Source: Mangrovibacillus cuniculi | GTDB taxonomy: Bacteria > Bacillota > Bacilli > Bacillales > R1DC41 | NCBI RefSeq assembly: GCF_015482585.1 | Contig: NZ_CP049742.1 | Location: 1,384,501-1,448,500, forward strand | DNA: 64,000 nucleotides | Direction of reading: 5' to 3' | Translations under genes and position numbers: made by a program | The notes under the pieces: generated by a model | Seen by the model: the letters and a program-made list of their open reading frames with translations, nothing else | Databases searched by the model: none | Told to the model about the DNA's origin: nothing | Shown here: positions 1 to 8,629 of the stretch, piece after piece | Layout of the letters: each line of letters opens with the position of its first letter | Numbering within the stretch: the stretch's first letter is position 1

Positions 1-910
1 TTATTACGGAACGATAATTTATTTCATCCAGTACTTCGTTGTTTGCATTTTTCACCAAAGGTTGTATTAGTGCACCGATACGTTTTCTGGAAATTAGTCT
101 AATAATCCAATATAGGATCACTCCACCTATTAAAGAAAGAACAAACGTGTTCAGTTTCTTTGCATTTATAATAGCAGGTACCTCTATTAGTGGTTTAAAA
201 GTAGAGCCGTTCACAATGGAATATTCATTTGGACCAAAAACAGGAGGAAGAGTAAAATCCATGTCCTGCGTTTCACCCGCTTTGTCTACCCACGTCATCT
301 CTGAAGAGAAGCCACTTAAAGAAGAGACAGTAGTGATAAGAATAAATGCAACAGTAGCAACTAAGCCATATAGTACAAGCTCTAATGCAGTTGTTTTACC
401 TGACTTCTTTGATTGGTTAACATTTTTTAGTAGATACAATAATCCTGCTGCACAAGAAATAGCTAAAATAGCTTCTCCTAGTGCCGCTGTAATTACATGG
501 ATTGCTAACCAATTACTTTGTAGCGCTGGAATTAGTGGCGAAACTTCTCTTGGGAACATACTTGCATAGGCAATTACTAACACAGCAATTGGTAAGGCAG
601 CCAAACCAAGAATAGTTGTTCGATAAATAGAGAATAACAATAAGAAAGCTCCGACTAACATCATGCCAAAAAAGGTTGTAAATTCAAATAGATTACTTAC
701 AGGAGCATGCCCAGCAGCTATCCATCTAACAACGAAATATCCTAATTGCAAAATAAATCCAATGGTAGTTAATCCTATTCCCCATTTTCCAAAACGATTT
801 ACTTTACTGTCTTTCGTTCCTTTTACACTTCCAGCAATTAAGGCAATGGAAATTAAATAAAGAACAAAAGCTCCATACAACAATGTTGAACTAATTGTAT
901 ACAATCCCAT
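1..910 (-). CDS. resC: Cytochrome c biogenesis protein ResC (CcsA/CcsB family), C-terminus cut by window edge
   Basis: The reading frame starts at ATG 910-908 and stays open to position 1, so the C-terminal part lies outside the window. It encodes a polytopic membrane protein with several hydrophobic helices. The stretch WLAIHVITAALGEA around residue 115 is typical of CcsA-type heme handling proteins; the WWD motif would come later and is not visible. Its start codon overlaps the resB stop by one base (TAATG), so the two are translationally coupled. Known role: with ResB it delivers heme across the membrane and attaches it to apocytochrome c (System II). The family assignment also rests on the resA-resB-resC order. 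Confidence 0.93.
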   Translation of the reverse strand, partial: MGLYTISSTLLYGAFVLYLISIALIAGSVKGTKDSKVNRFGKWGIGLTTIGFILQLGYFVVRWIAAGHAPVSNLFEFTTFFGMMLVGAFLLLFSIYRTTILGLAALPIAVLVIAYASMFPREVSPLIPALQSNWLAIHVITAALGEAILAISCAAGLLYLLKNVNQSKKSGKTTALELVLYGLVATVAFILITTVSSLSGFSSEMTWVDKAGETQDMDFTLPPVFGPNEYSIVNGSTFKPLIEVPAIINAKKLNTFVLSLIGGVILYWIIRLISRKRIGALIQPLVKNANNEVLDEINYRSVI

Positions 911-2541
911 TACGCTGTCCCCTCCTTACGCTCGTTAAATTGTTCTCGTTGGTCATGTAGCAGAGGGAAACCTGTTCCTTCCATCACACCATCTAGCTCA
1001 CGTTTCAAGCCAAGCCAGTTTTTATTTGTTAAACCAGAAATATATGTTATTTCACCTGAACGCTTTATCCAGAGTCTTCGATGATTCCAGTATGAACCTT
1101 GCATTACCCCAATCATGAATATTAGACCTCCGAGTGCTAATACCCATAAAGTTAAATCTTTTCTGATGGTTAAACCAGATATATTTCTTGTATCTAGTCC
1201 AGCGAAAGATAATTTAAACTGATTTTCTCCTAAAGGCTCTACATTTTGTTGTATGCCAAGGAAAGCTGTTTCCCCATTTGGTGTTTCTGGAGTTATCATA
1301 GAAAAAAGAAACGCTGGATTATTCGGTACTGGAGATTTCGATTCTGGTTCTCCATTTGCATTGATACCGGCATAATCAGGATAATACCCCTTCAATTCAA
1401 CCTTTGCTCCATCATTTAATTCATAGGTTCTAGCTGGATTAAATAGATCGACAGTAAAACTTCCATAAGACTTAGAAGGATCTGCTTTGCTATCTAAAGA
1501 AAATGACATTTTCTGAAATTGATTTAAACGAAAATCAACTTGGTACACGGCAAATCCATCAAATTTCAGAGGCTCATTTACACGGATTTGGTCTTTTTTA
1601 ACTTCTGTCTGTTCACCATTTTCTCCGTTTTTATACAGCACGACATTTGATTGGAAGTTCTTAGCTATGATCCCGTTCCTCTCTAATGCTGCATCAAACA
1701 CTTCTGGGGCTTCACCTTGTTGGTATTGTTCAAAGATAAATTGTTCATTTTTAAGCGAATACTCTTTATCCGTTCCTGGTATTTCGTAGGTTTCTCCTTC
1801 TTCGATCCAGAGTAATTCATCTACATAAAACCCTGGAACAAATCGTAAAACTCCTCCGATTAAAAATATGATTAATCCAACGTGGTTTACATAAGCTCCC
1901 CACCTAGAGAATCTATTTTTTTCAGCCAGTATGTTACCATTCTCTTCTCGTATTTTGTATCGCTTTTTCTTCAACTTTTCTTTTACCAGCTCATAATCTT
2001 CCTCTTTGATCGTACTAGAAGAAACAGAGTTAACTAAACGTTGCTTTTTCATGAATTGATCATGTCGAGTTACTCGCTGATTTTTAAGAGATTTGTATAA
2101 AGGGATACCTCTATCTAAACTAGCAATAATAATAGAGGTTCCTAGCATACCAATAAGTAGTAAGTACCACCATGAACTATAGAGATTATGAAATCCTAAT
2201 GTGTAATAAAGCGTACCTAAAGATCCATATTGATCTGCATAGTGAACGGCAGGATTAATATTAGGAGGTATATACATTTCTTGTGGAAAAATAGTTCCTA
2301 TAGCTGAAGCAATTAGTGTGACAATGATAATCGTTACTCCAACTTTTACAGAAGAGAAAAAGTTCCAAATTTGATCTATAATCGTTTTGTTATACGTTTG
2401 GGAACGTCTAGCACTTCCTTCATAACGCATATCATGGATCGCTTCTTTTTTTGCTTCTTCTGTCAGTGCTTGTCCACACGCCTGACAAAGGACTGTTCCA
2501 TATGTATTTATGTGACCGCATTCACATGTAATATTTTTCAT
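910..2541 (-). CDS. resB: Cytochrome c biogenesis protein ResB (Ccs1 family)
   Basis: 543 residues, the usual family length. The N-terminus has a small zinc-ribbon-like cysteine set (C6, C8, C19, C22), followed by membrane segments near residues 66-86 and 123-141, another near 215-235 (NHVGLIIFLIGG), a long extracytoplasmic domain and a last helix near residue 465 (DLTLWVLALGGLIFMIG). This is the known Ccs1/ResB layout: three N-terminal helices, a large outside domain and one C-terminal helix. It forms the heme delivery and ligation complex with ResC, whose start it overlaps, and follows resA by 18 bases in one operon. Confident from family, length and context. Confidence 0.96.
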   Translation of the reverse strand: MKNITCECGHINTYGTVLCQACGQALTEEAKKEAIHDMRYEGSARRSQTYNKTIIDQIWNFFSSVKVGVTIIIVTLIASAIGTIFPQEMYIPPNINPAVHYADQYGSLGTLYYTLGFHNLYSSWWYLLLIGMLGTSIIIASLDRGIPLYKSLKNQRVTRHDQFMKKQRLVNSVSSSTIKEEDYELVKEKLKKKRYKIREENGNILAEKNRFSRWGAYVNHVGLIIFLIGGVLRFVPGFYVDELLWIEEGETYEIPGTDKEYSLKNEQFIFEQYQQGEAPEVFDAALERNGIIAKNFQSNVVLYKNGENGEQTEVKKDQIRVNEPLKFDGFAVYQVDFRLNQFQKMSFSLDSKADPSKSYGSFTVDLFNPARTYELNDGAKVELKGYYPDYAGINANGEPESKSPVPNNPAFLFSMITPETPNGETAFLGIQQNVEPLGENQFKLSFAGLDTRNISGLTIRKDLTLWVLALGGLIFMIGVMQGSYWNHRRLWIKRSGEITYISGLTNKNWLGLKRELDGVMEGTGFPLLHDQREQFNERKEGTA

Positions 2542-2559
2542 TCCCTCTCCCCCTTTCCC

Positions 2560-3093
2560 TTATGGCATGATACTTTGTAAATGCCGATCAATTTCTTCCT
2601 TGGTCATAGTAGATTCAATCACATCTACTACCTCCCCTTCTGGAGAAATCAAGAATGTTGTAGGGAGTGGAATCACCCCATATTGTTTCACCACATCACG
2701 GTTTCCATCAAGCACTACATCAAATGTTAAGCCATATTGCGAGATAAAGTTTTCCACTTGAAATAAAGGTTCGCCTACATTCACTGCTAAAATCTCTACA
2801 CCCTTATCACGATAAACTTCCGACAATTCTTGCATATAAGGCATCTCTTCCTTACAAGGTTTACACCAAGTTCCCCAAAAATTTAAGAAAACCCCTTTAC
2901 CCTTATAATCTTCTAAACTAATTTGACTTCCATCTACGGAAGTTAAAGTAAAATTAGGAGCCATATCTCCAGTGGAGATCATCTTCTTTTGCTCGCTGCT
3001 GTAATTAGCATATAAAGTATACGCAATGGCTAAAGCAAGGACTAATAAGATTCCTGTGCGTATCCAAAGGCGTTGCTTTTTTTTGTGGCTCAT
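2560..3093 (-). CDS. resA: Thiol-disulfide oxidoreductase ResA
   Basis: 177 residues with a signal anchor at about residues 12-29 and a thioredoxin-like domain outside the membrane. The active site is WCKPC (C77, C80) in a GTWCKPCKEEMPYM context, and VIPLPTTFLIS carries the cis-proline. The protein is the extracytoplasmic thiol reductant that keeps the heme-binding CXXCH cysteines of apocytochrome c reduced before ResBC attaches heme. It is the first gene of resA-resB-resC here. The 600-base space upstream (to rluB) holds an intergenic repeat and the rluB terminator, so resABC probably has its own promoter. A CcdA partner is not in the window. Confidence 0.95.
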   Translation of the reverse strand: MSHKKKQRLWIRTGILLVLALAIAYTLYANYSSEQKKMISTGDMAPNFTLTSVDGSQISLEDYKGKGVFLNFWGTWCKPCKEEMPYMQELSEVYRDKGVEILAVNVGEPLFQVENFISQYGLTFDVVLDGNRDVVKQYGVIPLPTTFLISPEGEVVDVIESTMTKEEIDRHLQSIMP

Positions 3094-3330
3094 AGTATTT
3101 CTCCTTTCTGGTGTTCTTTATAACAATAAAAATAGTAAAAAAGCTAATTGATATGTAAGAATTATACTCATAAAAAAACGAGAGAAGGAAATCACACCAT
3201 CACTCGCCAATATGTGTCAATATTCACTAGTATAGCATTTTTTTATGAATTCGTTTGCAACAAGTTTGACGATTATGTGAATGTCCCTACCCCAAGGAGT
3301 AAACAGAAAAGTAGCTGATACAAAACCAAG

Positions 3331-3666
3331 CATGACTGCACAAGGGTTTCCGCTGCAGGGGGACGCTTTCCACTTCGAAAAGCGAAAGGCGCGCGTTCAG
3401 CCGCGGCAGGAAAGTTCAGAAGACCGAGGAGGCAGCTTTTAAGCCACCGGAGGGCTTTTGGACTTTCCCGAGCGGTTGCGCACCTGTAGCTAGACACGGC
3501 ATCTTCACGTTAAAGCTCCTGTGGGGTCTCAGTAACCCACCTCTCCCGTAGGAGTCGCCCCCTTCCGCTCCAACCCCAAAGATGTATTTTGTAAAAGCAC
3601 TAATTTTGCATTATTAGGAAATTAAATACAACTCAAAAAGATACATCCATTTTTCAGGATGTATCT
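3331..3666 (+). repeat. GC-rich modular intergenic repeat, copy A
   Basis: This block is visibly richer in G+C than its flanks. Its left end (TGACTGCAC, then CCGCTGCAGGGGGACGC) and right end (GGAGTCGCCCCCTTCCGCTCC, about 3551-3571) recur at 32.2-32.5 kb (inverted) and 49.8-50.0 kb. The middle holds several modules: one shared with copy B (about 3380-3500) and one shared with copy C (GCTCCTGTGGGGTCTCAG, about 3521). The AT-rich right flank ends in a terminator hairpin, as in the other copies. Stretches open in translation here have no ribosome site and are not genes. The 3094-3330 interval before it shows nothing else I recognise. Confidence 0.85.
3639..3666 (-). terminator. Rho-independent terminator of rluB
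   Basis: A 10-bp perfect stem (AGATACATCC / GGATGTATCT) lies 29 bases downstream of the rluB stop and is followed on the minus strand by a T-rich run. It also forms the right edge of repeat copy A. Confidence 0.8.
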
Positions 3667-3694
3667 CTTTCATATTCTTCCAAAATTTTATAAT

Positions 3695-4435
3695 TTAATT
3701 CAAGTTACGTTTCGCTCCGCCCTCAGCCATGGCGTGTAATTGTTTCACTTCATGAGGGGATAACTCTCTAGTTTCACCTGCTTTTAAGAAACCAAGCGTT
3801 AGGAATCCAAATTGTTCACGCTTCAGTTTTTGCACCGGGTGTCCAATTGCTTCAAACATACGTCTTACTTGGCGATTACGACCTTCATGAATCGTTATTT
3901 GGATAATTGCTTTATCCTTATCTTTTTCACCAGATAAGAACTTTAGCTTGGCTGGTGCTGTTTTACCATCTTCTAGTTTAATTCCTTTTTCTAACATACG
4001 TAAACTTTCTCGTGTTGGGATTCCTTTTACACGAGCAATGTACGTCTTAGGGATCTCAAACTTTGGATGCATTAGTTTGTTTGCAAACTCTCCATCGTTC
4101 GTAAGTAATAACAGACCAGTCGTCTGATAATCTAGTCGACCAACAGGGTAGATTCTTTCTTTGATTTCAGGTAGAAGATCTACTACTGTTTTTCGCCCTT
4201 TATCGTCTGTAGCAGCCGATAAGACGCCAGCAGGTTTATACATTAAGAAATATACTTTTTCTTCTGTTTCAATTTGCACACCATTTACTTCTATACGGTC
4301 TGTATCCGTTACTTTTACTCCTAATTCACGAATTACTTTACCATTTACTTTAACTGCACCATTTTGAATCAACTCTTCAGCTTTACGACGAGAAGCGATG
4401 CCAGCATGTGCAATAACTTTTTGTAATCTTTCCAA
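3695..4435 (-). CDS. rluB: 23S rRNA pseudouridine synthase RluB
   Basis: 246 residues from a TTG start at 4435-4433. The sequence AAAGGTGA stands six bases before this TTG and the protein then begins MERLQKVIA, as in B. subtilis RluB; an in-frame ATG two codons upstream is too close to the ribosome site. An S4 RNA-binding domain covers about residues 1-60. The catalytic domain follows with the RsuA/RluB signature GRLDYQTTGLLLLTNDG, where the Asp of RLD is the catalytic residue. It isomerises a uridine in the peptidyl transferase region of 23S rRNA. Its place between spmB and the res genes matches B. subtilis. Confidence 0.94.
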   Translation of the reverse strand: MERLQKVIAHAGIASRRKAEELIQNGAVKVNGKVIRELGVKVTDTDRIEVNGVQIETEEKVYFLMYKPAGVLSAATDDKGRKTVVDLLPEIKERIYPVGRLDYQTTGLLLLTNDGEFANKLMHPKFEIPKTYIARVKGIPTRESLRMLEKGIKLEDGKTAPAKLKFLSGEKDKDKAIIQITIHEGRNRQVRRMFEAIGHPVQKLKREQFGFLTLGFLKAGETRELSPHEVKQLHAMAEGGAKRNLN

Positions 4436-4535
4436 GAACATTCACCTTTTTCTACATATTGTGTCCCTATGAATTATGTCACATTACGCTCCAAATGCAA
4501 AGCACTACTAAGAGGAATACATAACTTACTAAAAA

Positions 4536-4567
4536 AAAGATGCATCTATATAATAGAATGCACCTTT
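4536..4567 (-). terminator. Terminator of the dacB-spmA-spmB operon
   Basis: On the minus strand AAAGGTGCATT pairs with GATGCATCTTT (11 bp with two G-U pairs) and is followed by a run of eight T. It sits just past the spmB stop. Confidence 0.8.
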
Positions 4568-4583
4568 CAAAACTATTTTCCTC

Positions 4584-5114
4584 TTACGCAAATAACCAGG
4601 TAACCACTACTATGGAAGCAATGATACCTACTAAGTCTGCTAGCAGTCCCACCTTTAGGGCATCTCCCATTTTCTTTATCCCTACAGCTCCAAAGTATAC
4701 TGTTAAAACATAGAAAGTTGTGTCCGTACTACCTTGAAGTGTAGCTGCTAATCGACCAATGTAGGAATCCGGTCCAAACGTTGCTGTTAGATCACTCATC
4801 ATTCCTAAAGCAGCTGTACCAGAAATCGGTCTAATTAATGCTAATGGAATAATGTCCGATGGTACACCCAAATAAGATAGAGGAATAGCAAGTAACCCTG
4901 TGAAAAAACCTAACGCTCCAGACGCCCGGAACACAGTAATAGCAACCAACATTCCAATTAGAAAAGGAATAATTGAAACAGCAATCGAAATACCCTCTTT
5001 TCCACCTTCTACAAAACTTTCATACGTCGGGACTCTTTTATAGGTCCCATATAATAAGATAAAAGCAATAAGAAAGGGAATTAAATACATAGAAATGGTT
5101 GTCATAGCTTGCAT
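4584..5114 (-). CDS. spmB: Spore maturation protein SpmB
   Basis: 176 residues, polytopic, with the conserved N-terminal region YKRVPTYESFVEGGKEGI and a later region with RPISGTAALGMMSDL typical of nucleoside-transporter (Gate) domain proteins. Family role: together with SpmA it supports spore core dehydration and heat resistance; the transported substrate is unknown. The start overlaps the spmA stop, so translation is coupled. It is the last gene of dacB-spmA-spmB and ends before a clear terminator. Length equals that of known SpmB proteins. Confidence 0.95.
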   Translation of the reverse strand: MQAMTTISMYLIPFLIAFILLYGTYKRVPTYESFVEGGKEGISIAVSIIPFLIGMLVAITVFRASGALGFFTGLLAIPLSYLGVPSDIIPLALIRPISGTAALGMMSDLTATFGPDSYIGRLAATLQGSTDTTFYVLTVYFGAVGIKKMGDALKVGLLADLVGIIASIVVVTWLFA

Positions 5115-5707
5115 TATTCCATCCCCTTTCTTACTCTCCTAAAATAAAAATACCGATCAATAAAAATGGCTGCTATTCCAGAAATTAAAGTTGCTAATAT
5201 AGTAGGTCCTACAATATCTGTAGGGTTATCGGCTCCGTATTTCATTCTAATTGCAATAACGGTTGTCGGAATAAGGGTTATGCTAGAAGTATTTATTGCT
5301 AAGAACGTAATCATCGACCTACTAACAACCGGTTTGTTACCATTTAATTCTTTTAACTGTTCCATTGCTTTAATCCCTAAAGGAGTGGCTGCATTTCCTA
5401 GTCCAAACATGTTTGCCATCATATTGGATAATATATATCCCATCGCTGGGTGGTTCGCTGGAACCTCTGGGAATAATTTGCTAATAATTGGACGAAATAG
5501 CAGCCCTAGTTTATCTAATAGACCAGCATCTTGGGCAATTCTCATTAAACCCAACCAAAAGACCAACACGCTAATTAATCCTATACATAACGTTACCGCT
5601 TCGTTTGCTGAAGAGAAGATGGCTGCATTAACTTCATTCATTGTTCCGTTCACCAGCGCAAAGAGTAAACCCATCACTAGCATAACGACCCATATGATGT
5701 TAACCAT
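5114..5707 (-). CDS. spmA: Spore maturation protein SpmA
   Basis: 197 residues with at least five hydrophobic segments. Conserved SpmA features are NEVNAAIFSSANEAV near residue 25, the FRPIISKLFPEVPANHPAMGYILSN region, and MFGLGNAATPLGIKAM. It belongs to the Gate-domain family shared with SpmB. The two proteins are needed for full dehydration of the spore core. The start overlaps the dacB stop by eight bases and the stop overlaps the spmB start, so the three genes are tightly coupled. Expression is expected in the mother cell from the SigE-like promoter before dacB. Confidence 0.95.
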   Translation of the reverse strand: MVNIIWVVMLVMGLLFALVNGTMNEVNAAIFSSANEAVTLCIGLISVLVFWLGLMRIAQDAGLLDKLGLLFRPIISKLFPEVPANHPAMGYILSNMMANMFGLGNAATPLGIKAMEQLKELNGNKPVVSRSMITFLAINTSSITLIPTTVIAIRMKYGADNPTDIVGPTILATLISGIAAIFIDRYFYFRRVRKGME

Positions 5708-6842
5708 TGTAGTTAAGCCCTATCATAGTTGAGAAGATGCCTTTAAACCATTCAAAAAACGACTTCTTCTCTTCTGACTTTTCATAGGAAAAGATGATTG
5801 GAGCACTAGAAACAATTTGATTATTAAGTGTAAGAGAGAGATTTCCTATATGCTTAGGAACATCTTTTTCTTCATCCCATTTTGGTTTAATCACTTGGAT
5901 ATCTACTTTTACCTCTTCTTCTTTATCTTTATGGATAGGATACATAACATTGTGTTCAACAGACAAATGCCCCTGATAAAATTTGTCTTCTACTTTTACT
6001 TCTTCTCCTTCTGCAAAAAACACTTTATTATCATAATTTTGAAATCCATACTCGTATAGCTGGATATGGTCATTCCAATCATCGGGACCATTTAAGGTAA
6101 CAACAATTAAATTTTGATCTCCTTGAGATGCTGTTGTAACGAGCGTGCGTTTTGCTCTCTTTGTATAACCAGTTTTACCACCTGTACAGTATTGGTATTT
6201 TTCTGTAAGTAGCCTGTTTTTATTTTTCCATACACGATCCCAATCAGCCGAAGGATCTTTAGAACGGTACGCTTCCGTTCCAGAAATAATTGCAAACTCT
6301 TCATTTTTCATAGCGTATTGCATTAAGATAGCCATGTCATAAGCAGTGGAGACATGATTTTCATGATCATCTAATCCATGTGGGTTAGCAAAATGAGTAT
6401 TTTTCATGCCAATTAGTTCTGCTTTTTCATTCATTAAATAAACAAAACCTTCTAAACTCCCTCCAACATGTTCCGCAATCGCAACAGCTGCATCATTACC
6501 AGAGCGTAACATCAAACCGTAAACCAAGTCTTGTAATTTTTCTTTTTGTCCAGGTTTTAAATATAGGGAGCTACCTTCTGTAAATGCAGCTTTATCACTG
6601 ACTGTAACGGTGTTTTGCATCATACCGGATTCAACAGCAATAATTGCAGTCATAATTTTGGTGATCGATGCAATTCTTTCTTTGTTATGAGCATCTTTTT
6701 CAAATAAGATCCGACCAGAATCTTGATCTAACAAGACCGCATTTCTAGAGCTTACAGATACTGCTTGTACTTCTTTAATAGGAATTAAACTAATAAGGAG
6801 CGCACTTACTAACACAATGGCCCACCATTTTCTTTTAGTCAT
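5700..6842 (-). CDS. dacB: Sporulation D-alanyl-D-alanine carboxypeptidase DacB (PBP5*)
   Basis: 380 residues with a signal peptide (about 1-27). The penicillin-binding motifs are present: SITK with catalytic S59 and K62, SGN at 114-116, and KTG at 223-225. The C-terminal part has the PBP5-type beta domain and a final amphipathic helix (SFFEWFKGIFSTMIG) that would attach the protein to the membrane. In B. subtilis it trims stem peptides in cortex peptidoglycan, lowering cross-linking; coupling with spmA and spmB supports this sporulation role rather than that of vegetative DacA. A SigE-like promoter lies 36 bases upstream. Confidence 0.95.
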   Translation of the reverse strand: MTKRKWWAIVLVSALLISLIPIKEVQAVSVSSRNAVLLDQDSGRILFEKDAHNKERIASITKIMTAIIAVESGMMQNTVTVSDKAAFTEGSSLYLKPGQKEKLQDLVYGLMLRSGNDAAVAIAEHVGGSLEGFVYLMNEKAELIGMKNTHFANPHGLDDHENHVSTAYDMAILMQYAMKNEEFAIISGTEAYRSKDPSADWDRVWKNKNRLLTEKYQYCTGGKTGYTKRAKRTLVTTASQGDQNLIVVTLNGPDDWNDHIQLYEYGFQNYDNKVFFAEGEEVKVEDKFYQGHLSVEHNVMYPIHKDKEEEVKVDIQVIKPKWDEEKDVPKHIGNLSLTLNNQIVSSAPIIFSYEKSEEKKSFFEWFKGIFSTMIGLNYNG

Positions 6843-6877
6843 ACGTATCTCACCTTACCTATTCCGTCATTTGTACA

Positions 6878-6905
6878 AGTCTATGCGGTAATTAATGAGA
6901 TATGA
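6878..6905 (-). promoter_or_regulatory. SigE-like promoter for dacB-spmA-spmB
   Basis: On the minus strand TCATATC (-35) is followed after 13 bases by CATAGACT (-10), close to the SigE pattern kmATATT-N14-CATAnnnT; the spacer is one base short. The B. subtilis dacB operon is SigE-dependent. Confidence 0.5.
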
Positions 6906-6944
6906 ACAGAATGTGAGGAGTACTAGATATAACATAACCACTAC

Positions 6945-6962
6945 GTGACTGCACAGGGATTT
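6945..6962 (+). repeat. Fragment of the modular intergenic repeat (left end only)
   Basis: GTGACTGCACAGGGATTT matches the left end of the larger repeats at 3.3, 32.5 and 49.8 kb and of the short copy at 16.4 kb. No core or right end follows. Confidence 0.55.
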
Positions 6963-7021
6963 ATCTAGTTACGTCAATACTTAAAATTATCGATTTCAAA
7001 ACCTTATCTCTAGAATAACAA

Positions 7022-7050
7022 AAAGGCAGATTCACTTAGAACCTACCTTT
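7022..7050 (-). terminator. Terminator of the superoxide dismutase gene
   Basis: A 12-bp stem with two G-U pairs (AAAGGTAGGTTC / GAATCTGCCTTT on the minus strand, five-base loop) is followed by TTTTTGTT, downstream of the gene ending at 7093. Confidence 0.75.
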
Positions 7051-7092
7051 CTTCTAAATTTATCTAGGACTATAAAAATACCTATGAAAACT

Positions 7093-7950
7093 TTACTGCG
7101 TAGGAGGAATGTATGCTTTGGCTCTTTCTAATCGATCTGCTACGTTTTTCCAGTTTACTACATTCCAAAATGCTTCTACATATTCCGGTCGTCTGTTTTC
7201 ATATTGTAAATAATACGCATGCTCCCACACATCTAGGGCTAAAATTGGTATCGTATTCCACTGCGTTAATAACATATGTCTTTCCGATTGTAGTATTTCT
7301 AATCGCTTAGGTTGCGCAGCCCAAACTAGGATTGCCCACCCCACACCTTCCACTGCTTTTGCAGCCTCTGAAAAGTGGCTTTTAAACGCTTGATAAGACC
7401 CAAAATCTTTTTCTATCTGTTTTCTTAACCTGCCAGTGGGTTCACCCCCACCTTCTGGAGATAAGTTAGTCCAAAATATTGTGTGCAAATAATGTCCTGA
7501 ACCATGAAAAGCTAGTTCTCTTGATTCTGCCTTTACAGAGGTAAAGTCTCCAGTTTCTCTAGCTTGTTGTAATGCTTTTTCCGCTTTATTTAAACCCGTT
7601 ACATAAGATTGATGATGTTTAGTATGATGCAATCTCATAATTTCTTCCGCAATATACGGCTCTAAGGCATTATACGAATAGGGTAGTGGAGGTAATACAT
7701 GTTCCCCTATCGGCGTAACATTTCCGTTTGTTCTTTCGAAACTTAATTGAATTTGCGAACTTAATTGATTTGCAAGTTCCTCAAAGTGATGAAGATTACT
7801 TGATCGATTCGTCAATAATCTTTCTCCTTCTAATCGAAGAACACGATGCAAATCCAGTAATTTTTGATCTGAGATATCTTCTTGTAAAATCCATTTCGCA
7901 ATGTCTTTTTCCCACTCTAAAACCGCTTGGATGTATGATTCATTTTTCAC
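7093..7950 (-). CDS. sodF: Fe/Mn-type superoxide dismutase with N-terminal extension (SodF-like)
   Basis: 285 residues from a GTG start behind GGGGGA. Residues 1-80 form a charged, helix-rich extension not found in ordinary 200-residue enzymes; the dismutase domain follows (from about LPPLPYSYNALEPYI). The four metal ligands are visible: H108 (LHHTKHH), H156 (YLHTIFW), D238 and H242 (DVWEHAY). B. subtilis SodF has the same long form. The enzyme converts superoxide to oxygen and peroxide, but the role of the extension is not known to me. It is a single-gene unit with its own terminator, inserted between dacB and ypuI compared with B. subtilis. Metal preference cannot be fixed by eye. Confidence 0.88.
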   Translation of the reverse strand: MKNESYIQAVLEWEKDIAKWILQEDISDQKLLDLHRVLRLEGERLLTNRSSNLHHFEELANQLSSQIQLSFERTNGNVTPIGEHVLPPLPYSYNALEPYIAEEIMRLHHTKHHQSYVTGLNKAEKALQQARETGDFTSVKAESRELAFHGSGHYLHTIFWTNLSPEGGGEPTGRLRKQIEKDFGSYQAFKSHFSEAAKAVEGVGWAILVWAAQPKRLEILQSERHMLLTQWNTIPILALDVWEHAYYLQYENRRPEYVEAFWNVVNWKNVADRLERAKAYIPPTQ

Positions 7951-8062
7951 AGGATGTCCCCCTAACGTTCATTTCGGTTCCATGACAAACCTATGAGAAA
8001 ACAGAAGAAAGTATGACTAACCTTTGAATCAGTAAACTTTTCAGATTGTATCTTTAACAAAA

Positions 8063-8098
8063 AGAAAGCTATCCATTCAAGGGAATGGATAGCTTTCT
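8063..8098 (-). terminator. Terminator of the scpA-scpB-ypuI operon
   Basis: A 16-bp perfect stem (AGAAAGCTATCCATTC and its complement, four-base loop) lies directly behind the ypuI stop and is followed on the minus strand by TTTTGTTAAAG. Confidence 0.85.
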
Positions 8099-8100
8099 GA

Positions 8101-8595
8101 TTATGATTTTGTCGATTGAACCATTTTCGTGCGATAGTCCGTTTCGTAGTATTCTAATTCTTCACGTAAAGATTGGAATGGTTGTTCAATTTCTTTGATT
8201 AATTCTTGAAAATGACTCGGAACGTCTTGATGAAATTTAATTGCGTTTCTTCCTGTGTAGGCCGATCTACTGTTCTCATACCATACATCTGTTTTTGGAG
8301 AGAAGAATTCTTCCACACACTGATGATACACTTTATACAGCACTTGTTCTGCCGTTTGTTTAGAAAACGGTTCGTTTGAAGCTATCCACTGACATGCTAC
8401 AGCAGATTCATTTGTATAGACAACTAGTTTTCTAAATGCAGACCAAATTAATTTACCGTACTCTTGATCCATACTTGACTGTGCTAACCAAGAAGAAAGA
8501 CTGTGTTCATTTGCATACACTTCGACTTTTTCACCAATATCTCTTAAAGCTAAACTGACATCTTCTAATTGTTGCTTAATAAGTGAATTACTCAA
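8101..8595 (-). CDS. ypuI: YpuI family protein (DUF3907)
   Basis: 164 residues from TTG 8595-8593, six bases after GGAGGAG; another in-frame TTG at 8610 would precede that ribosome site and is less likely. The product is soluble, acidic and helix-rich, without a signal peptide or known catalytic motif. It fits the DUF3907/YpuI family of Bacillus, found directly behind scpB as here. Its function is unknown. It lies 34 bases after scpB and is probably co-transcribed with scpA-scpB. Confidence in the family comes mainly from position and length. Confidence 0.8.
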   Translation of the reverse strand: MSNSLIKQQLEDVSLALRDIGEKVEVYANEHSLSSWLAQSSMDQEYGKLIWSAFRKLVVYTNESAVACQWIASNEPFSKQTAEQVLYKVYHQCVEEFFSPKTDVWYENSRSAYTGRNAIKFHQDVPSHFQELIKEIEQPFQSLREELEYYETDYRTKMVQSTKS

Positions 8596-8629
8596 TATAT
8601 TCTCCTCCAAACTTCATGGTTACGATACC

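Noticed and set aside
3273-3497. Open frame of about 74 codons across the GC-rich block at 3.3 kb, and a related frame at 32322-32594
   Set aside because: Both lie in copies of the same noncoding repeat, read in corresponding strands of inverted copies, with no ribosome site and no protein family.
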